Assembly: GCA_021773815.1 (NCBI GenBank) | Contig: JAJFJS010000065.1 | Coordinates: 1-64,000, forward strand | Origin: Gammaproteobacteria bacterium | GTDB lineage: Bacteria > Pseudomonadota > Gammaproteobacteria > Steroidobacterales > GCA-2729495 | Reading direction: 5' to 3' | DNA length: 64,000 bases | Part shown: piece after piece, positions 9,274 through 19,470 of the stretch | Layout of the letters: every line of letters begins with the position of its first letter | Numbering within the stretch: the stretch's first letter is position 1 | Translations under genes and position numbers: made by a program | The notes under the pieces: model-generated | The model's database searches: none | The model's input: the letters and a program-made list of their open reading frames with translations, nothing else | What the model was told of the DNA's origin: nothing

Positions 9274-10112
9274 CTCATCGGTTTTTCGTGCTCGCCTCGC
9301 TGGCGCTGACCGCGCTGATCGTGTTCCTGTTCGTCAGCGCGCCGCCGCCGCTTCCGGAGCAAACCGCGCCCGATGCAACCATTACGGTCGAATCCGTGCT
9401 CGCACTGGCGGAGTCGGAGAACGATGCCATACGCGCGCTGTGGACCAGGGAGATCGTCGACGCGGGCCAGCAGGCCGGCCTGCGGTTCAGCGAGGACTGG
9501 CGCGAACCGAATGCGTTCGCCGGCCCGCTCCCGGCGTTGTTTCTGCGCGAAACTGCGCGGAACCTGGAACGAGACCCGGTACGCCTCAGCCTGTTCCTCG
9601 GCTCCGATGCGCCGATCAACCCCGAAAACGGTTTCAAGGGACTCCAGCAAGAGGCCTTTCAGCGGATGCGTGCGACCGGGGCGCCACAGTTTTTCCGGAT
9701 GCCGGATACCGGCCTGCACACCGCGATGTTTCCCGATGAAGCCGTGGCCGAGGCCTGCGTGAACTGCCACAACGATCATGAAGACAGTCCCCGGACAGAC
9801 TGGCAATTAGACGATGTCATGGGTGCCACGACGTGGGCCTATCCCGATGCGCTGCTGACCGGCGATGACATGATCCGGCTGCTCGTGGCGCTGCGGTCCG
9901 CATTTCGCCGCACGTATCAGGCCTACCTCGACAAAACGGCAACCTTTCCGGATGCGCCCGAGATCGGCCTGCAATGGCCGCGGGACGGCAACTACCTGCC
10001 GACGGCCGATGCATTCATGGAGGAATTGTATCGACGAACGGCCAAGTCCAGTCTCGATGCGTTGCTTCAGGCGGGTACGACCACCCCGCCAACCGATGAT
10101 GCCGATCCATAG
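9270..10112 (+). CDS. DUF3365/Tll0287-like c-type heme protein
   Basis: N-terminal TM/signal; CVNCHND motif; 'FFRMPDTGLHTAMFPDEAVAEACVNCHNDHEDSPRTDWQLDDVMGATTWAYP'. Overlaps the upstream gene by 4 nt. Confidence 0.65.
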   Translation: MTHRFFVLASLALTALIVFLFVSAPPPLPEQTAPDATITVESVLALAESENDAIRALWTREIVDAGQQAGLRFSEDWREPNAFAGPLPALFLRETARNLERDPVRLSLFLGSDAPINPENGFKGLQQEAFQRMRATGAPQFFRMPDTGLHTAMFPDEAVAEACVNCHNDHEDSPRTDWQLDDVMGATTWAYPDALLTGDDMIRLLVALRSAFRRTYQAYLDKTATFPDAPEIGLQWPRDGNYLPTADAFMEELYRRTAKSSLDALLQAGTTTPPTDDADP

Positions 10113-10121
10113 GCCTTACCA

Positions 10122-10655
10122 ATGAATGCGTTTCCGTTCGTTCGATCACACGGCACGGGCCAGGCGGGCAGCGCCGCATTCCGACCGGCCACGCGCTGGA
10201 CGATCATCGGCATCACACTGGTGGTCGCCTACGCCGCACAGGCCCTCGGCGACTGGCAGTCGGACTGGATCAGCAGCCTGCAGGACATCGAGTTATACAA
10301 GCAGGTGACCGGCGGCGCGCTGGTCCTGCTGCTCGCCGCACAATGGCGCCTGACGGCGGCCCGCACCGGGGGGACGGTGCGACGTGCCAGCCGGCTGCTG
10401 ATACCCCATCAGTACTGGGGCGCCACGGCGCCGCTATGGCTCTACCTGCACGCGGATGAATTTGGCCATGCCTATATCCGGGCCATGAGCCTGGGTTTTC
10501 TCGGCCTCGTGCTGCTGGGTCTGCTGCACCAGCCCGTCGTGCGCCTCAACCGCAACTGGCTCACGACGGCCTGGCTCGTGACGCACGTGGGACTCGCGGC
10601 CGCGCTGATCGTCGTGATCGGCTACCACGGGTTCAATGCGTTTTACTACGAATAA
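10122..10655 (+). CDS. Polytopic integral membrane protein (possible cytochrome b-like partner)
   Basis: 177 aa with about 5 hydrophobic helices, several His residues (YLHADEFGHAYI, LLHQPV, VTHVGL); 9 nt after the upstream gene. Confidence 0.55.
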   Translation: MNAFPFVRSHGTGQAGSAAFRPATRWTIIGITLVVAYAAQALGDWQSDWISSLQDIELYKQVTGGALVLLLAAQWRLTAARTGGTVRRASRLLIPHQYWGATAPLWLYLHADEFGHAYIRAMSLGFLGLVLLGLLHQPVVRLNRNWLTTAWLVTHVGLAAALIVVIGYHGFNAFYYE

Positions 10656-10792
10656 TCACGCAATACCCATGTCGAACGCCTGTTCGGCTTGCTAGCCGCG
10701 TGACGAATCGCGACGGCGCGGGGGTGCGAAGGAAATATCAATGTCGATAGGATATAAAGTGATCTCCGGCGCCGAGACCCAAAAGACCTGGC

Positions 10793-11560
10793 ATGGAAAT
10801 ACTTTGTTATTTCGGGCATCACAAATGTGCCACGCAGTGGATTTCCCGCGTCTGTCACGCGATGACGAGCCGTCGTCACCTGCAGTTCACCTATCTCGAT
10901 TACTTTGGACCGCCCGAGTTTCACCTGAGCCGACATTTATCGTCCGAGAAGACGGAATTTTTGGCTTACGCGAATGCGGATCCGGTACAAGTGGCCACCA
11001 TCTCGTCATTCAAGGCTTTCCATGTGATCAGGGATCCGAGGGATATCGTGGTATCCGGCTATTTCTCACACAAGAACAGCCATCATGTTGAGCACTGGCC
11101 CGAACTGGTGCCTCATCGTCGGCGACTCAATGAGGTATCGATCGACGCAGGCCTGTTTCTTGAAATGGATTTTTCCCGGTCGCTCTGGATGACGAAGCTG
11201 GAAGTCGGACTGCTGGACTCCCTGGCTGACTGGGACTTCGAACAAGAAAATATCCTGGAGATGAAATACGAAAATCTGATCGAGAATCCATTGGCGGCCT
11301 TTACACGCGCTTTTTCGTTCCTGAACTTGTTGGGTTCCGATGAAGATCGGGCACACCTGCAAAAGGCCATCGATGAATATTCCTTCCGGAACCTGAGCGG
11401 CGGCAGACAGCAGGGTCAGGAAGACCAGCGCAGTCACTTTCGCAAAGGCGTTGCCGGAGACTGGAAAGAATATTTCAACGATGAACACAAGGCGCGATTC
11501 AAATCCGAATTCGGCGATCTGCTCATCAAGCTGGGTTATGAAAAGAATCTGGACTGGTGA
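10793..11560 (+). CDS. Sulfotransferase family protein
   Basis: 5'-PSB-like 'FGHHKCATQWI', 3'-PB-like 'FHVIRDPRDIVVSGYFSH', C-terminal 'FRKGVAGDWKEYF'. Confidence 0.88.
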   Translation: MEILCYFGHHKCATQWISRVCHAMTSRRHLQFTYLDYFGPPEFHLSRHLSSEKTEFLAYANADPVQVATISSFKAFHVIRDPRDIVVSGYFSHKNSHHVEHWPELVPHRRRLNEVSIDAGLFLEMDFSRSLWMTKLEVGLLDSLADWDFEQENILEMKYENLIENPLAAFTRAFSFLNLLGSDEDRAHLQKAIDEYSFRNLSGGRQQGQEDQRSHFRKGVAGDWKEYFNDEHKARFKSEFGDLLIKLGYEKNLDW

Positions 11561-11619
11561 ATACTTCGCCGCCCCGGATCGATAACGCCCGAACCGGCGC
11601 ATTGGCGTAAAATCGGGCG

Positions 11620-13179
11620 ATGAATAAACAAAACAGCCATGCCGGCACGTACGTCAAGGACGCCGAATACACGTCATCCTTCGTCCCCGATCAGGCTCCG
11701 ATTCTGCTGAGTTACATAGCCGCCGCCGCCGGCTTCGCTACTCCCGACCCTGGCGATCGCTTCGACTACCTGGAACTGGGTTGCGGCAGCGGCGTCACGC
11801 TGAACCTGCTGGCGGCCGCCTGCCCGCAGGGCCGGTTTACCGGCATCGACATCAACCCGGCGCACATCGACAAAGCCCGGCAGGCAGCGACGGCGGCCGG
11901 ATTGTCCAACGTCGACTACGTCGTCGGGGCGTTCTCCGCGCTGGATCCCTCGGCCCTGCCGAAATTCGACTACATCGCCTGTCAGGGGACGTATTCCTGG
12001 CTGGATCAAACCGAAAAAGATGCGTTGCTGCGCATCATGGATGGCAGTTTGGCGGCAGGCGGGATCCTGCTGCTCGGTTACGTCACGTTTGGCAGAATTT
12101 CGATTACCCCGATGTGGCATGTAATGCGCAAGCTCGTGCCGGATCGCAACATTGGTTCGGCACAGCGCATGACCCGCGGACTGCAGTTTCTGGCCGAACT
12201 GCGGGATGCGGGCGCCGGGTACTTCGCAGCGCATCCGCAGGCGCTGCAGACACTGAACGACAGCGCATCCGGTAACAAAACCGATGCGGAATTGAGCAAC
12301 CTGGCCCACAACGCCCTGGCCGAAAACTACACGATATCGTTCTTCGACGAGTTGGCCGATGAACTGGCGACGATCGGCCTGCGCTATTGCGGCCAGTCGA
12401 GTCCCTTTCTCAACGATCCCGATCTATGCATTCCTGAGGGCACCCGGCAACGCTTCGATCAACTCGAGACGGCCGCGCAACGGGAACTGTTCAAAGATTT
12501 CATACGCTTGTCCGTGACACGCCGGGATGTCTTCGTCAGGCAACCGCGCGAGACCACCGACACGCAGGAATCACACCGTGAAAATCGTATCGGCGCGACG
12601 CTGTTCGCCCAGCCGGAGCAGGCGTGGAACCAGTTGTCCCGACCCGATTGGACGTCATTCGACTATGCGCAGCCGGTCATCCGGTTTGTTTTCGATCTGA
12701 TCGCCAGCGGCGAGACCAACCTGGCCGATATCGTCGAAATGTCCGATTACGATCCGCCGGCACTCGAAGACGCGTGGCGCAAACTGATCGCCAGCCCGGG
12801 GGTCGGCTTGTGTCTCCGGAATGCATCGCCGGGGCCCGCCGGTATTCCGCAAGCTGTCTCCCTCACATCCGAATACAACCGGCTGGCGCTCGAATCGGCC
12901 GTGGCATCGATGCGCACGATCCTGGTCGCCGCACCCGGCATGGGTAGTGGCATGCAGATCAATTTCCTGTCGGCGGCCGTGACGCTCGATTACTGCGCCT
13001 ACGGGTTCGACTCCCGGGACGACGACGCGTTCCGGCGTGTGACCGAGCACCTGTCCGAATCGGCCCGACGGCGGGAACCAGCTTTGGCCGACCCGGCGGT
13101 TTTCACCGAATTCCGGCGCTGGTATCGTGCCAACCTGCTGCCGGCGCTGATTCGATTCGGCGTACTCGACAATGTATAA
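11620..13179 (+). CDS. Class I SAM-dependent methyltransferase with C-terminal methyltransferase regulatory-like domain
   Basis: 519 aa; 'FDYLELGCGSGVTLNLLAAACPQGRFTGIDINPAHIDKAR'. Confidence 0.85.
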   Translation: MNKQNSHAGTYVKDAEYTSSFVPDQAPILLSYIAAAAGFATPDPGDRFDYLELGCGSGVTLNLLAAACPQGRFTGIDINPAHIDKARQAATAAGLSNVDYVVGAFSALDPSALPKFDYIACQGTYSWLDQTEKDALLRIMDGSLAAGGILLLGYVTFGRISITPMWHVMRKLVPDRNIGSAQRMTRGLQFLAELRDAGAGYFAAHPQALQTLNDSASGNKTDAELSNLAHNALAENYTISFFDELADELATIGLRYCGQSSPFLNDPDLCIPEGTRQRFDQLETAAQRELFKDFIRLSVTRRDVFVRQPRETTDTQESHRENRIGATLFAQPEQAWNQLSRPDWTSFDYAQPVIRFVFDLIASGETNLADIVEMSDYDPPALEDAWRKLIASPGVGLCLRNASPGPAGIPQAVSLTSEYNRLALESAVASMRTILVAAPGMGSGMQINFLSAAVTLDYCAYGFDSRDDDAFRRVTEHLSESARRREPALADPAVFTEFRRWYRANLLPALIRFGVLDNV

Positions 13180-13234
13180 CCGCATCTTTTCGGCACGGGT
13201 ATTCGAACGGCACGACAACGATCGAGGGGTATCG

Positions 13235-14236
13235 ATGAAGTACTTTTGCGGGATTCCGGGGATGATCGTACTCGCGCTGGCCGGCTGGCTCGCGGGACCA
13301 TTTGCAATGGCCGGCGACGATCCCGGTGCGGCGGATCACCCGATGGTCAGCCGGTATCCCGGCCAGGAAATCCGCTGGTACGCGGTCGAGAATTTCATGC
13401 CGTACAAGGTGCCGGCCGGGCCCGTCACGGGCTACCGGACAATCGGCGAGTGGATCGAGACGCAGGGGCGCGTGACACGGATCTTCTACGCCTATGAAGG
13501 CAATGACCGGACGCATGAAGAGATCTGGAAAAACTATTCAGATGCCCTGAAGGCGGCGGAGTTCGAGATTATTGGCGAGGGTTCGCCGCGCACCCGGGTC
13601 GGCGCAGGCGAAGTCGGCGGGCGCACGTGGCAGGGCATCGTGCTGACGACGAATCCGTGGCAGGAGTCGGACCCGGACGTCAACACGCTGGCGGCCGGCA
13701 CCTCCTCGCAGGGCGGCAGCGCGGCCATCATCGCGCGGCGGGAACGTGCCGCCGGGACGGCCTATGTCGTCATCAATATCGAACAACACAGCGCCGAATA
13801 TGTCGGCACGCTCGTCGATATTATCGAAGTCGAGGCGGCCCAAACCGGGCTGATCGCCGTGGATGCCGAAGCCATCGGTAACGACATGGTCGAATACGGG
13901 CGGGTCGTCCTCGACGGCATTGTTTTCGATTTCGACAAGGCGACACTAAAGGCGGAATCGAAGCCGGCGCTCGAGGCAATCGCGCAATACCTGGCGGCGC
14001 ATCCGGACAAGACGTTCTTCGTTGTCGGGCATACCGACTCGAAAGGCACTTTTGCTTATAACCAGGGCCTGTCGGCGGATCGCGCACGAGCGGTAGCCGA
14101 CGCATTGAAACACGATTACGGAATCGCCGGCGACCGGCTGCAGCCGCACGGCGTCGGCCCGCTGGCGCCGGTTTTTGCCAACGATTCCGATGCCGGCCGC
14201 GACCGGAACCGGCGCGTGGAACTGGTGGAACGCTAG
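13235..14236 (+). CDS. OmpA family protein with DUF4892-like N-terminus
   Basis: Signal peptide; OmpA C-terminal motif 'FVVGHTDSKGTFAYNQGLSADRARAVADAL...DRNRRVELVE'. Start chosen at MKYFCG. Confidence 0.83.
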   Translation: MKYFCGIPGMIVLALAGWLAGPFAMAGDDPGAADHPMVSRYPGQEIRWYAVENFMPYKVPAGPVTGYRTIGEWIETQGRVTRIFYAYEGNDRTHEEIWKNYSDALKAAEFEIIGEGSPRTRVGAGEVGGRTWQGIVLTTNPWQESDPDVNTLAAGTSSQGGSAAIIARRERAAGTAYVVINIEQHSAEYVGTLVDIIEVEAAQTGLIAVDAEAIGNDMVEYGRVVLDGIVFDFDKATLKAESKPALEAIAQYLAAHPDKTFFVVGHTDSKGTFAYNQGLSADRARAVADALKHDYGIAGDRLQPHGVGPLAPVFANDSDAGRDRNRRVELVER

Positions 14237-14255
14237 GCGGGCGCCGCCGGCCCGG

Positions 14256-16343
14256 CTATTTCGATCCGCTCCAGCTGTAGCGCAATGACAGGCTGACGAC
14301 GTTGACGTCGTAACCCGACCACCGGTTGCCCAGACCCAGCACCCGCGGCAGCGTGGCAGGGTCGACGCCATCAACGGACCAGTCGTCGACACGGTAGTCC
14401 TCAAAAATCCAACCGAACCGGACGGTCAGATCGTCCCGCCACAGGTAATCGACATTACCTTCAACCCGATGCAGCCGGGTATCCAGTTCCGGGAATTCAT
14501 CTCGCAGGCCGAAGGTATCCGTGCGTATCTCCCCGGCCGAATCCGCAAAGGTATACGCCAGCCGCACATCGAAGCGCTCGAGCCACCGGGGCAATGTCAT
14601 GACCGCCCCGGCAAACACCGACCGATCATTGTTGCTCGCCCGCCAGTCCGACAGCGCGAAGGACTGGCTGCCCCGCTGCGCCGATTCTGTCTGCTCATAG
14701 CCGCCATGAGCGGACAGCGCGATACCCCCGGGCAGACTCAGACTGGCATCGGCATAGACGGATTCATATTGCGCGCTGGTCAGACCGAGCGGGCTGTCGT
14801 CATAGTCATCGTCCATGAATTCGGCCGCCAGGCTGAAATCAAGGATATCCAGCGGACGCAGCGCCAGGTGCAACTCGAGCCCCGCGCGTTCACGGTCCGC
14901 GAGATGGTACTTACGCAACCGCGCATTCTGGGGCGGTTGGGTATCGGCCACCGGCTGATAACCGGCGATATCACGATCGGCAAAAACATACTTCAGGGCC
15001 AGGTCCGCCCGATGGCCGAGCCGGAATTTCAGCCGGCCCCATAACTCATCTTCTTCACTCCGGTTCACCTCGGTGAACGCCCGCTCATTGACGCCGCGCT
15101 GCCAGCCCGCGTACGCCTTGATGCCGAACGGCAACCGGTAGTCGGCCTCCAGGTCGATGGTGTATCGCTCGTAGTCATAGGGCAGGTTCCGGCGCGACGC
15201 CGCCGGCAACGCATCACCGATAACCCCCGCCCAATCGAGGCTCGGTGTCTTGTTATCCCGCTCATCAAAAATATAGGCGCCCCGGAGCCGCAATTTGCGC
15301 ATCGGCCGCGATGCGATCCGTAACACCGCCTGGAGCGTGTCCACTTCCACGTCGAGCGATGGAACGGGCAACATCGACAGCAGCGCGGGATTCGTCGTGA
15401 ACGGCAACAGGTCTTCGTCCTGTTCCATGCGCCCGACGGCGAGGCTGCCCGTTAACTGGGTATGCCCGACCGGCCGGTACTGGCCCGACATCGTCAACTG
15501 GTGAAAAGAATTGTCGGGCTCCAGCGCCGCCTGTCCCTCGGTGGCGCCCGGCACGACCGGCGAAAAAGGATTCTCCCAGCGAAGCGCCGGCGCATCGTTG
15601 TCGAACAGGGAACCGAAATAGCCGACGCGCACACTCCAGTCGTCGGCCCGGTACGTCATACCGGCGTCGAGCGTCTGTGTCTCATGGTCAACCGGCCGCG
15701 GCAGGATGGTTGCGGTATTCAGAAAACTCCCGCCGTAGGTTCCGGTGCCCTCCTTTGTCGAATGCCGGTAATCGACGTCAATCTCGAGACGCGAGGTCGG
15801 CACGACGGACAACCCCAGGCCCACGGTTTCGCGATCGGTGCCGATCTGCACCGGCCGCAGCGACTGGTTAAGGGCAGACATGGCGCCGGTCGTGGCGCCG
15901 GGCACCCAGTCGGCGGGCAACTGCAACGAAGACGACGCGGGATTGATAAATGGCGTGGCCGCAAACTCGAACCGGTCGTGGGGCAACTGCTCGATACTCA
16001 GTCGCAACCCGTACCGGCCCTGACGCCCCCCGTCGATAACCATGGACCGGGAATCCAGGCCCAGGTCCCGGCCGCCGAACCGCCAGTGAACGCCCGACTC
16101 CCCCCAGAATTCCGCGGCCACATCGCCGATGACGATGCCGCCCGCATCATCGAGCCCCGTGTAGTCACCGAACCGGACGGCGCCGTCGGATACGTAGCCG
16201 CCGCCGATTTCCGTTTCTAAAAACCAGCCCTCGGGGTAGGTGCAACGATCACAGCTCCGATCCGCGGCCGCGGGCGCCTGTGCATGCGCTTCGCTCGATA
16301 GCCACGCGCTCAGGAACAGAAACACGATGATTGCGCGGGTCAT
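14256..16343 (-). CDS. mtrB: MtrB/PioB family outer-membrane beta-barrel (decaheme-associated porin)
   Basis: Signal peptide, N-terminal CXXC (SCDRCTYPEGW) typical of MtrB, long beta-barrel pattern, directly downstream of a decaheme cytochrome gene. Confidence 0.88.
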   Translation of the reverse strand: MTRAIIVFLFLSAWLSSEAHAQAPAAADRSCDRCTYPEGWFLETEIGGGYVSDGAVRFGDYTGLDDAGGIVIGDVAAEFWGESGVHWRFGGRDLGLDSRSMVIDGGRQGRYGLRLSIEQLPHDRFEFAATPFINPASSSLQLPADWVPGATTGAMSALNQSLRPVQIGTDRETVGLGLSVVPTSRLEIDVDYRHSTKEGTGTYGGSFLNTATILPRPVDHETQTLDAGMTYRADDWSVRVGYFGSLFDNDAPALRWENPFSPVVPGATEGQAALEPDNSFHQLTMSGQYRPVGHTQLTGSLAVGRMEQDEDLLPFTTNPALLSMLPVPSLDVEVDTLQAVLRIASRPMRKLRLRGAYIFDERDNKTPSLDWAGVIGDALPAASRRNLPYDYERYTIDLEADYRLPFGIKAYAGWQRGVNERAFTEVNRSEEDELWGRLKFRLGHRADLALKYVFADRDIAGYQPVADTQPPQNARLRKYHLADRERAGLELHLALRPLDILDFSLAAEFMDDDYDDSPLGLTSAQYESVYADASLSLPGGIALSAHGGYEQTESAQRGSQSFALSDWRASNNDRSVFAGAVMTLPRWLERFDVRLAYTFADSAGEIRTDTFGLRDEFPELDTRLHRVEGNVDYLWRDDLTVRFGWIFEDYRVDDWSVDGVDPATLPRVLGLGNRWSGYDVNVVSLSLRYSWSGSK

Positions 16344-16347
16344 CAGG

Positions 16348-17265
16348 TTACCGCATCAGCGTAATGCCCGACGGATGATTGGAACCGTGCACGCTGCCGT
16401 GACAGTTCATGCAGCTGCCGGCCAGAACGAAGGGGGACGGCGACCCGCCCGGCAGGCCGCCCGACGTGTAGCTGACGCTCGGATGCCCGCTCTGCGAGTG
16501 ACATTGCTGGCACAACAACGGCGGCCTCTTCGTCAGCATCGCCGGATGATTGGAGCCATGAACCTCATGACACAGTGAACAATCTTCGGCGGCCGGCGGG
16601 TGCTCGAAAACAAACGGTCCGCGTTTCTCCGCATGGCATGAGTAACAGGTTTCATTCAGATTGTTGCTCGTTAACTCGAATTCAGCCACAGATCCATGCG
16701 GATCATGGCAGGCGCTGCAGTTCATCTTTCCCTGGCGCACCGGATGCACATACGGTTTGAACATCTGTCCGCGCTGTTGCAGATGGCAGGCGTAGCATCG
16801 ATCGGGCTGCTCTGTCACGGTGAGCATCGAATCGCGCCCGGCGTGCAGCACGTGACAGTCGGCACAACCCAGGTCCCCGGCCTCGTGCGAACTGCTCAGC
16901 CAGTCGCCCTTCGTGGCGGCATGACAATCCAGGCACATGTCATTCTGGATACCGACGGGCGTTTTGGCATTTGGCCCGAAGCTGATGATGGCATCGCCGT
17001 GCAGGGGCAGGTGTTGCCCCTGCGGACCGTGACAACTCTCGCACTGGTACTGCCCAAACGGGCTCCGCGCATCGGCGGCGGCGCTGTGGACGGAGCGGAA
17101 TATGCCCGTCACCGCCGGCGTGTTGTGGCATGCCAGGCAAGTATTGGCGCCCTCGGGACTGAACACGGGCAATTCGGGCGCGCCTTCGGTGGCCGCGCCG
17201 ACAATGCCGGAACAGGACAATGCCAGCGCCAGTGCCACGGCACACCGATGCATCCTGGCGATCAT
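16348..17265 (-). CDS. mtrA: DmsE/MtrA family periplasmic decaheme c-type cytochrome
   Basis: 10 CXXCH motifs in 305 aa: CLACH, CESCH, CLDCH, CADCH, CYACH, CSACH, CYSCH, CSLCH, CQQCH, CMNCH. Confidence 0.93.
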   Translation of the reverse strand: MIARMHRCAVALALALSCSGIVGAATEGAPELPVFSPEGANTCLACHNTPAVTGIFRSVHSAAADARSPFGQYQCESCHGPQGQHLPLHGDAIISFGPNAKTPVGIQNDMCLDCHAATKGDWLSSSHEAGDLGCADCHVLHAGRDSMLTVTEQPDRCYACHLQQRGQMFKPYVHPVRQGKMNCSACHDPHGSVAEFELTSNNLNETCYSCHAEKRGPFVFEHPPAAEDCSLCHEVHGSNHPAMLTKRPPLLCQQCHSQSGHPSVSYTSGGLPGGSPSPFVLAGSCMNCHGSVHGSNHPSGITLMR

Positions 17266-19442
17266 TCGATGCCGTGAAGCACTTTGACGTCGGCGCTGCG
17301 CCCCGGGCCATGGCAGACATCGCAGGTTTCGATGACCGTACCCCGGGATCCGGATAACAGCGTGCCGGCAGCCGTCTGCATCACGTCGAACGCACCCCCG
17401 TTGGCCTCCATGTGCGCAACCGCCGCCGCGCGGTCATGGCATCCCCAGCACGACGCCGCATTGGGCGTGATGTTGATGTCGTCCAGGGGATCGTCCAGAT
17501 CCGTGCCGGTGTCTGTCGTCATGGCCAGCGCAAAGGCGCCGACCGGGTAGTAGGTGCCGGGCCGGTGACAGCCCTCGCAATTGGCCAGTCTTCCCGGGTA
17601 GACGACCGCTCCGTAGGCAAGCGGCTCGCCGGAAAAGCCGTAGACGGTGAAGCCGTTCTCGCGAGCGGTTCCGGCATGGATGGCATGGACCATCGTTTTA
17701 AATTCAATGGTCTCCTCGTCCTTGCCGTCGGGCGCATTCGAACTGTCGGCTCCGCCGCGAACGCGGGCAGCGATATCCGTTGCGTCCGAATTATGGCAGG
17801 TCACGCACAGCTCGATATTGTCCGTGCGATTGGCGCCGTGCAGGCTCAACGACTGATGACAATCGTTGCACCGTGACAGCGCGACGATCTGACGGCGATC
17901 GACGGCGAGGCCGTCGGTGATCGCAAAGCTCCGCGACACGCCGGTGACGGGCACCGACAATCCGGCGACGCGCGCCCGGCCTTCCATCGCCGCGGTGCCG
18001 GAACCTGTCACGTTGCCCGGGATGGCGGTTGTCGACGTCACGGTAAACGTGCCGTCGCCGTTAGCGACCCCGCCGGTCAAAACATTCAGACGCAGGGGCT
18101 GGGCCGGAGCGCCGGTCGCCGACCCGCTGCCGCTGCCCGTATTGCTGATCTCCAGGTTTGTCCAGGCCACATCCACGGCCAGCCGGGCAGCGCCGGAGAA
18201 CACGGGATCGCTTTGCACGTTATAGGCCAGATCGCCGCGGGTCGGGTCGGTCACCGATACCGTGACGGCCGGAAAGCCGCCCGGCGCCGTATTGACGATA
18301 TCCAGAATATTGAATTTGAAAGCCTGTGCAAACTCCTGCGCGGCAATCACGTGCGACTCCGCCACACCGAAAGTCATGCCCGGCGCGTGGCAGAGCGTGC
18401 ACTCGCCGTTGCCGGCGGTGATGCCGTCCGCATGGTTCATGCCGGTCTCAAAATCTACGTCATCGTGACAGGACCCGCAGGCCTCTATCGTGGGCACACG
18501 AAACCAGTTTGCCGCGTCCGGCGTTGCCGGGTCGTTCTCATCGTGGCAATTCCGGCAATTGCGAATATCCTGCGGGTACACGACGCCAGAATAGTCGTGC
18601 TTGATGTCCCGGAAACCCCAGATCGCATACTCGCCGCCATCGACAACGCTCGGCAGGCCGGCGCCGCGATGGATCCGGTGCGTCATGACCGTCATGTCGA
18701 CGGTATTGCCGCTCTGGGCGTCGGCGGACCCGGGGTTGTGACAGGTCATGCAGTAGCGATTCTGAAACCGGGCGCCGCCGTGCAGGGCCAGCTTTTCATG
18801 ACAGCGGTTGCAGGTCGCATCGCTGACAATTTCACGCGTGAACAAATTCGTCGTGGCGCCCGTCGACGGCTGCCAGTCATAGGTCGGGTTCCCGATCGCG
18901 ACGAAACCGCGTATCTCAAATCCCGCCCGGTGGGTCAGCTCCGGCTGCCACGGGATGCCGGCAACGGCGGTGACGTCCGTCGCGTAGGTATAGACGTAGG
19001 TGCCGTCGCCGTTATCGACCAGCTGTCCCGCGCTGCCGCTTTCCGTCACCGCGTGCACCCGGTCCCCGGTGCCTGGTCCGATGCCGTTGGCCGCTTCTAT
19101 AGCGTTGATATAGCTCTGCCAATAGCTGGCGTTGCCGTCGGTTCCCGGCACCAGTCTGGCGATCGCAAAGCTGATGGAACCGGCCGGCAGCCCGATGACC
19201 GGACGACCCCCACCGTCGGTAAGCGTGAAGCGCATGACCGGCGGACTGGCGATCGTCACGCCGTCGATTGTTGCCGTCACCGCGGTCGCGGTGCCGATCG
19301 TCACCGGGGTCATGCCACCCGGCGGTCCCGGGGGGCCCGCCGGACCCGGAGCGCCGTCGTTCCCGTCGCAGCCCGTCAGCAACAGCAGTGCGAGCAGCAG
19401 AACGCCCAGCCGCGAACGAAGCATCGTCTGCAGAATCGGCAT
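17262..19442 (-). CDS. mtrC: OmcA/MtrC family outer-membrane decaheme lipoprotein cytochrome
   Basis: Lipobox LLLTGC then GxxGxx linker; 10 CXXCH motifs: CNRCH, CMTCH, CRNCH, CGSCH, CTLCH, CNDCH, CVTCH, CEGCH, CWGCH, CDVCH. Start approximate. Confidence 0.92.
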   Translation of the reverse strand: MPILQTMLRSRLGVLLLALLLLTGCDGNDGAPGPAGPPGPPGGMTPVTIGTATAVTATIDGVTIASPPVMRFTLTDGGGRPVIGLPAGSISFAIARLVPGTDGNASYWQSYINAIEAANGIGPGTGDRVHAVTESGSAGQLVDNGDGTYVYTYATDVTAVAGIPWQPELTHRAGFEIRGFVAIGNPTYDWQPSTGATTNLFTREIVSDATCNRCHEKLALHGGARFQNRYCMTCHNPGSADAQSGNTVDMTVMTHRIHRGAGLPSVVDGGEYAIWGFRDIKHDYSGVVYPQDIRNCRNCHDENDPATPDAANWFRVPTIEACGSCHDDVDFETGMNHADGITAGNGECTLCHAPGMTFGVAESHVIAAQEFAQAFKFNILDIVNTAPGGFPAVTVSVTDPTRGDLAYNVQSDPVFSGAARLAVDVAWTNLEISNTGSGSGSATGAPAQPLRLNVLTGGVANGDGTFTVTSTTAIPGNVTGSGTAAMEGRARVAGLSVPVTGVSRSFAITDGLAVDRRQIVALSRCNDCHQSLSLHGANRTDNIELCVTCHNSDATDIAARVRGGADSSNAPDGKDEETIEFKTMVHAIHAGTARENGFTVYGFSGEPLAYGAVVYPGRLANCEGCHRPGTYYPVGAFALAMTTDTGTDLDDPLDDINITPNAASCWGCHDRAAAVAHMEANGGAFDVMQTAAGTLLSGSRGTVIETCDVCHGPGRSADVKVLHGIE

Positions 19443-19470
19443 CACAACAACATCCGCCACGACGCAGTCA

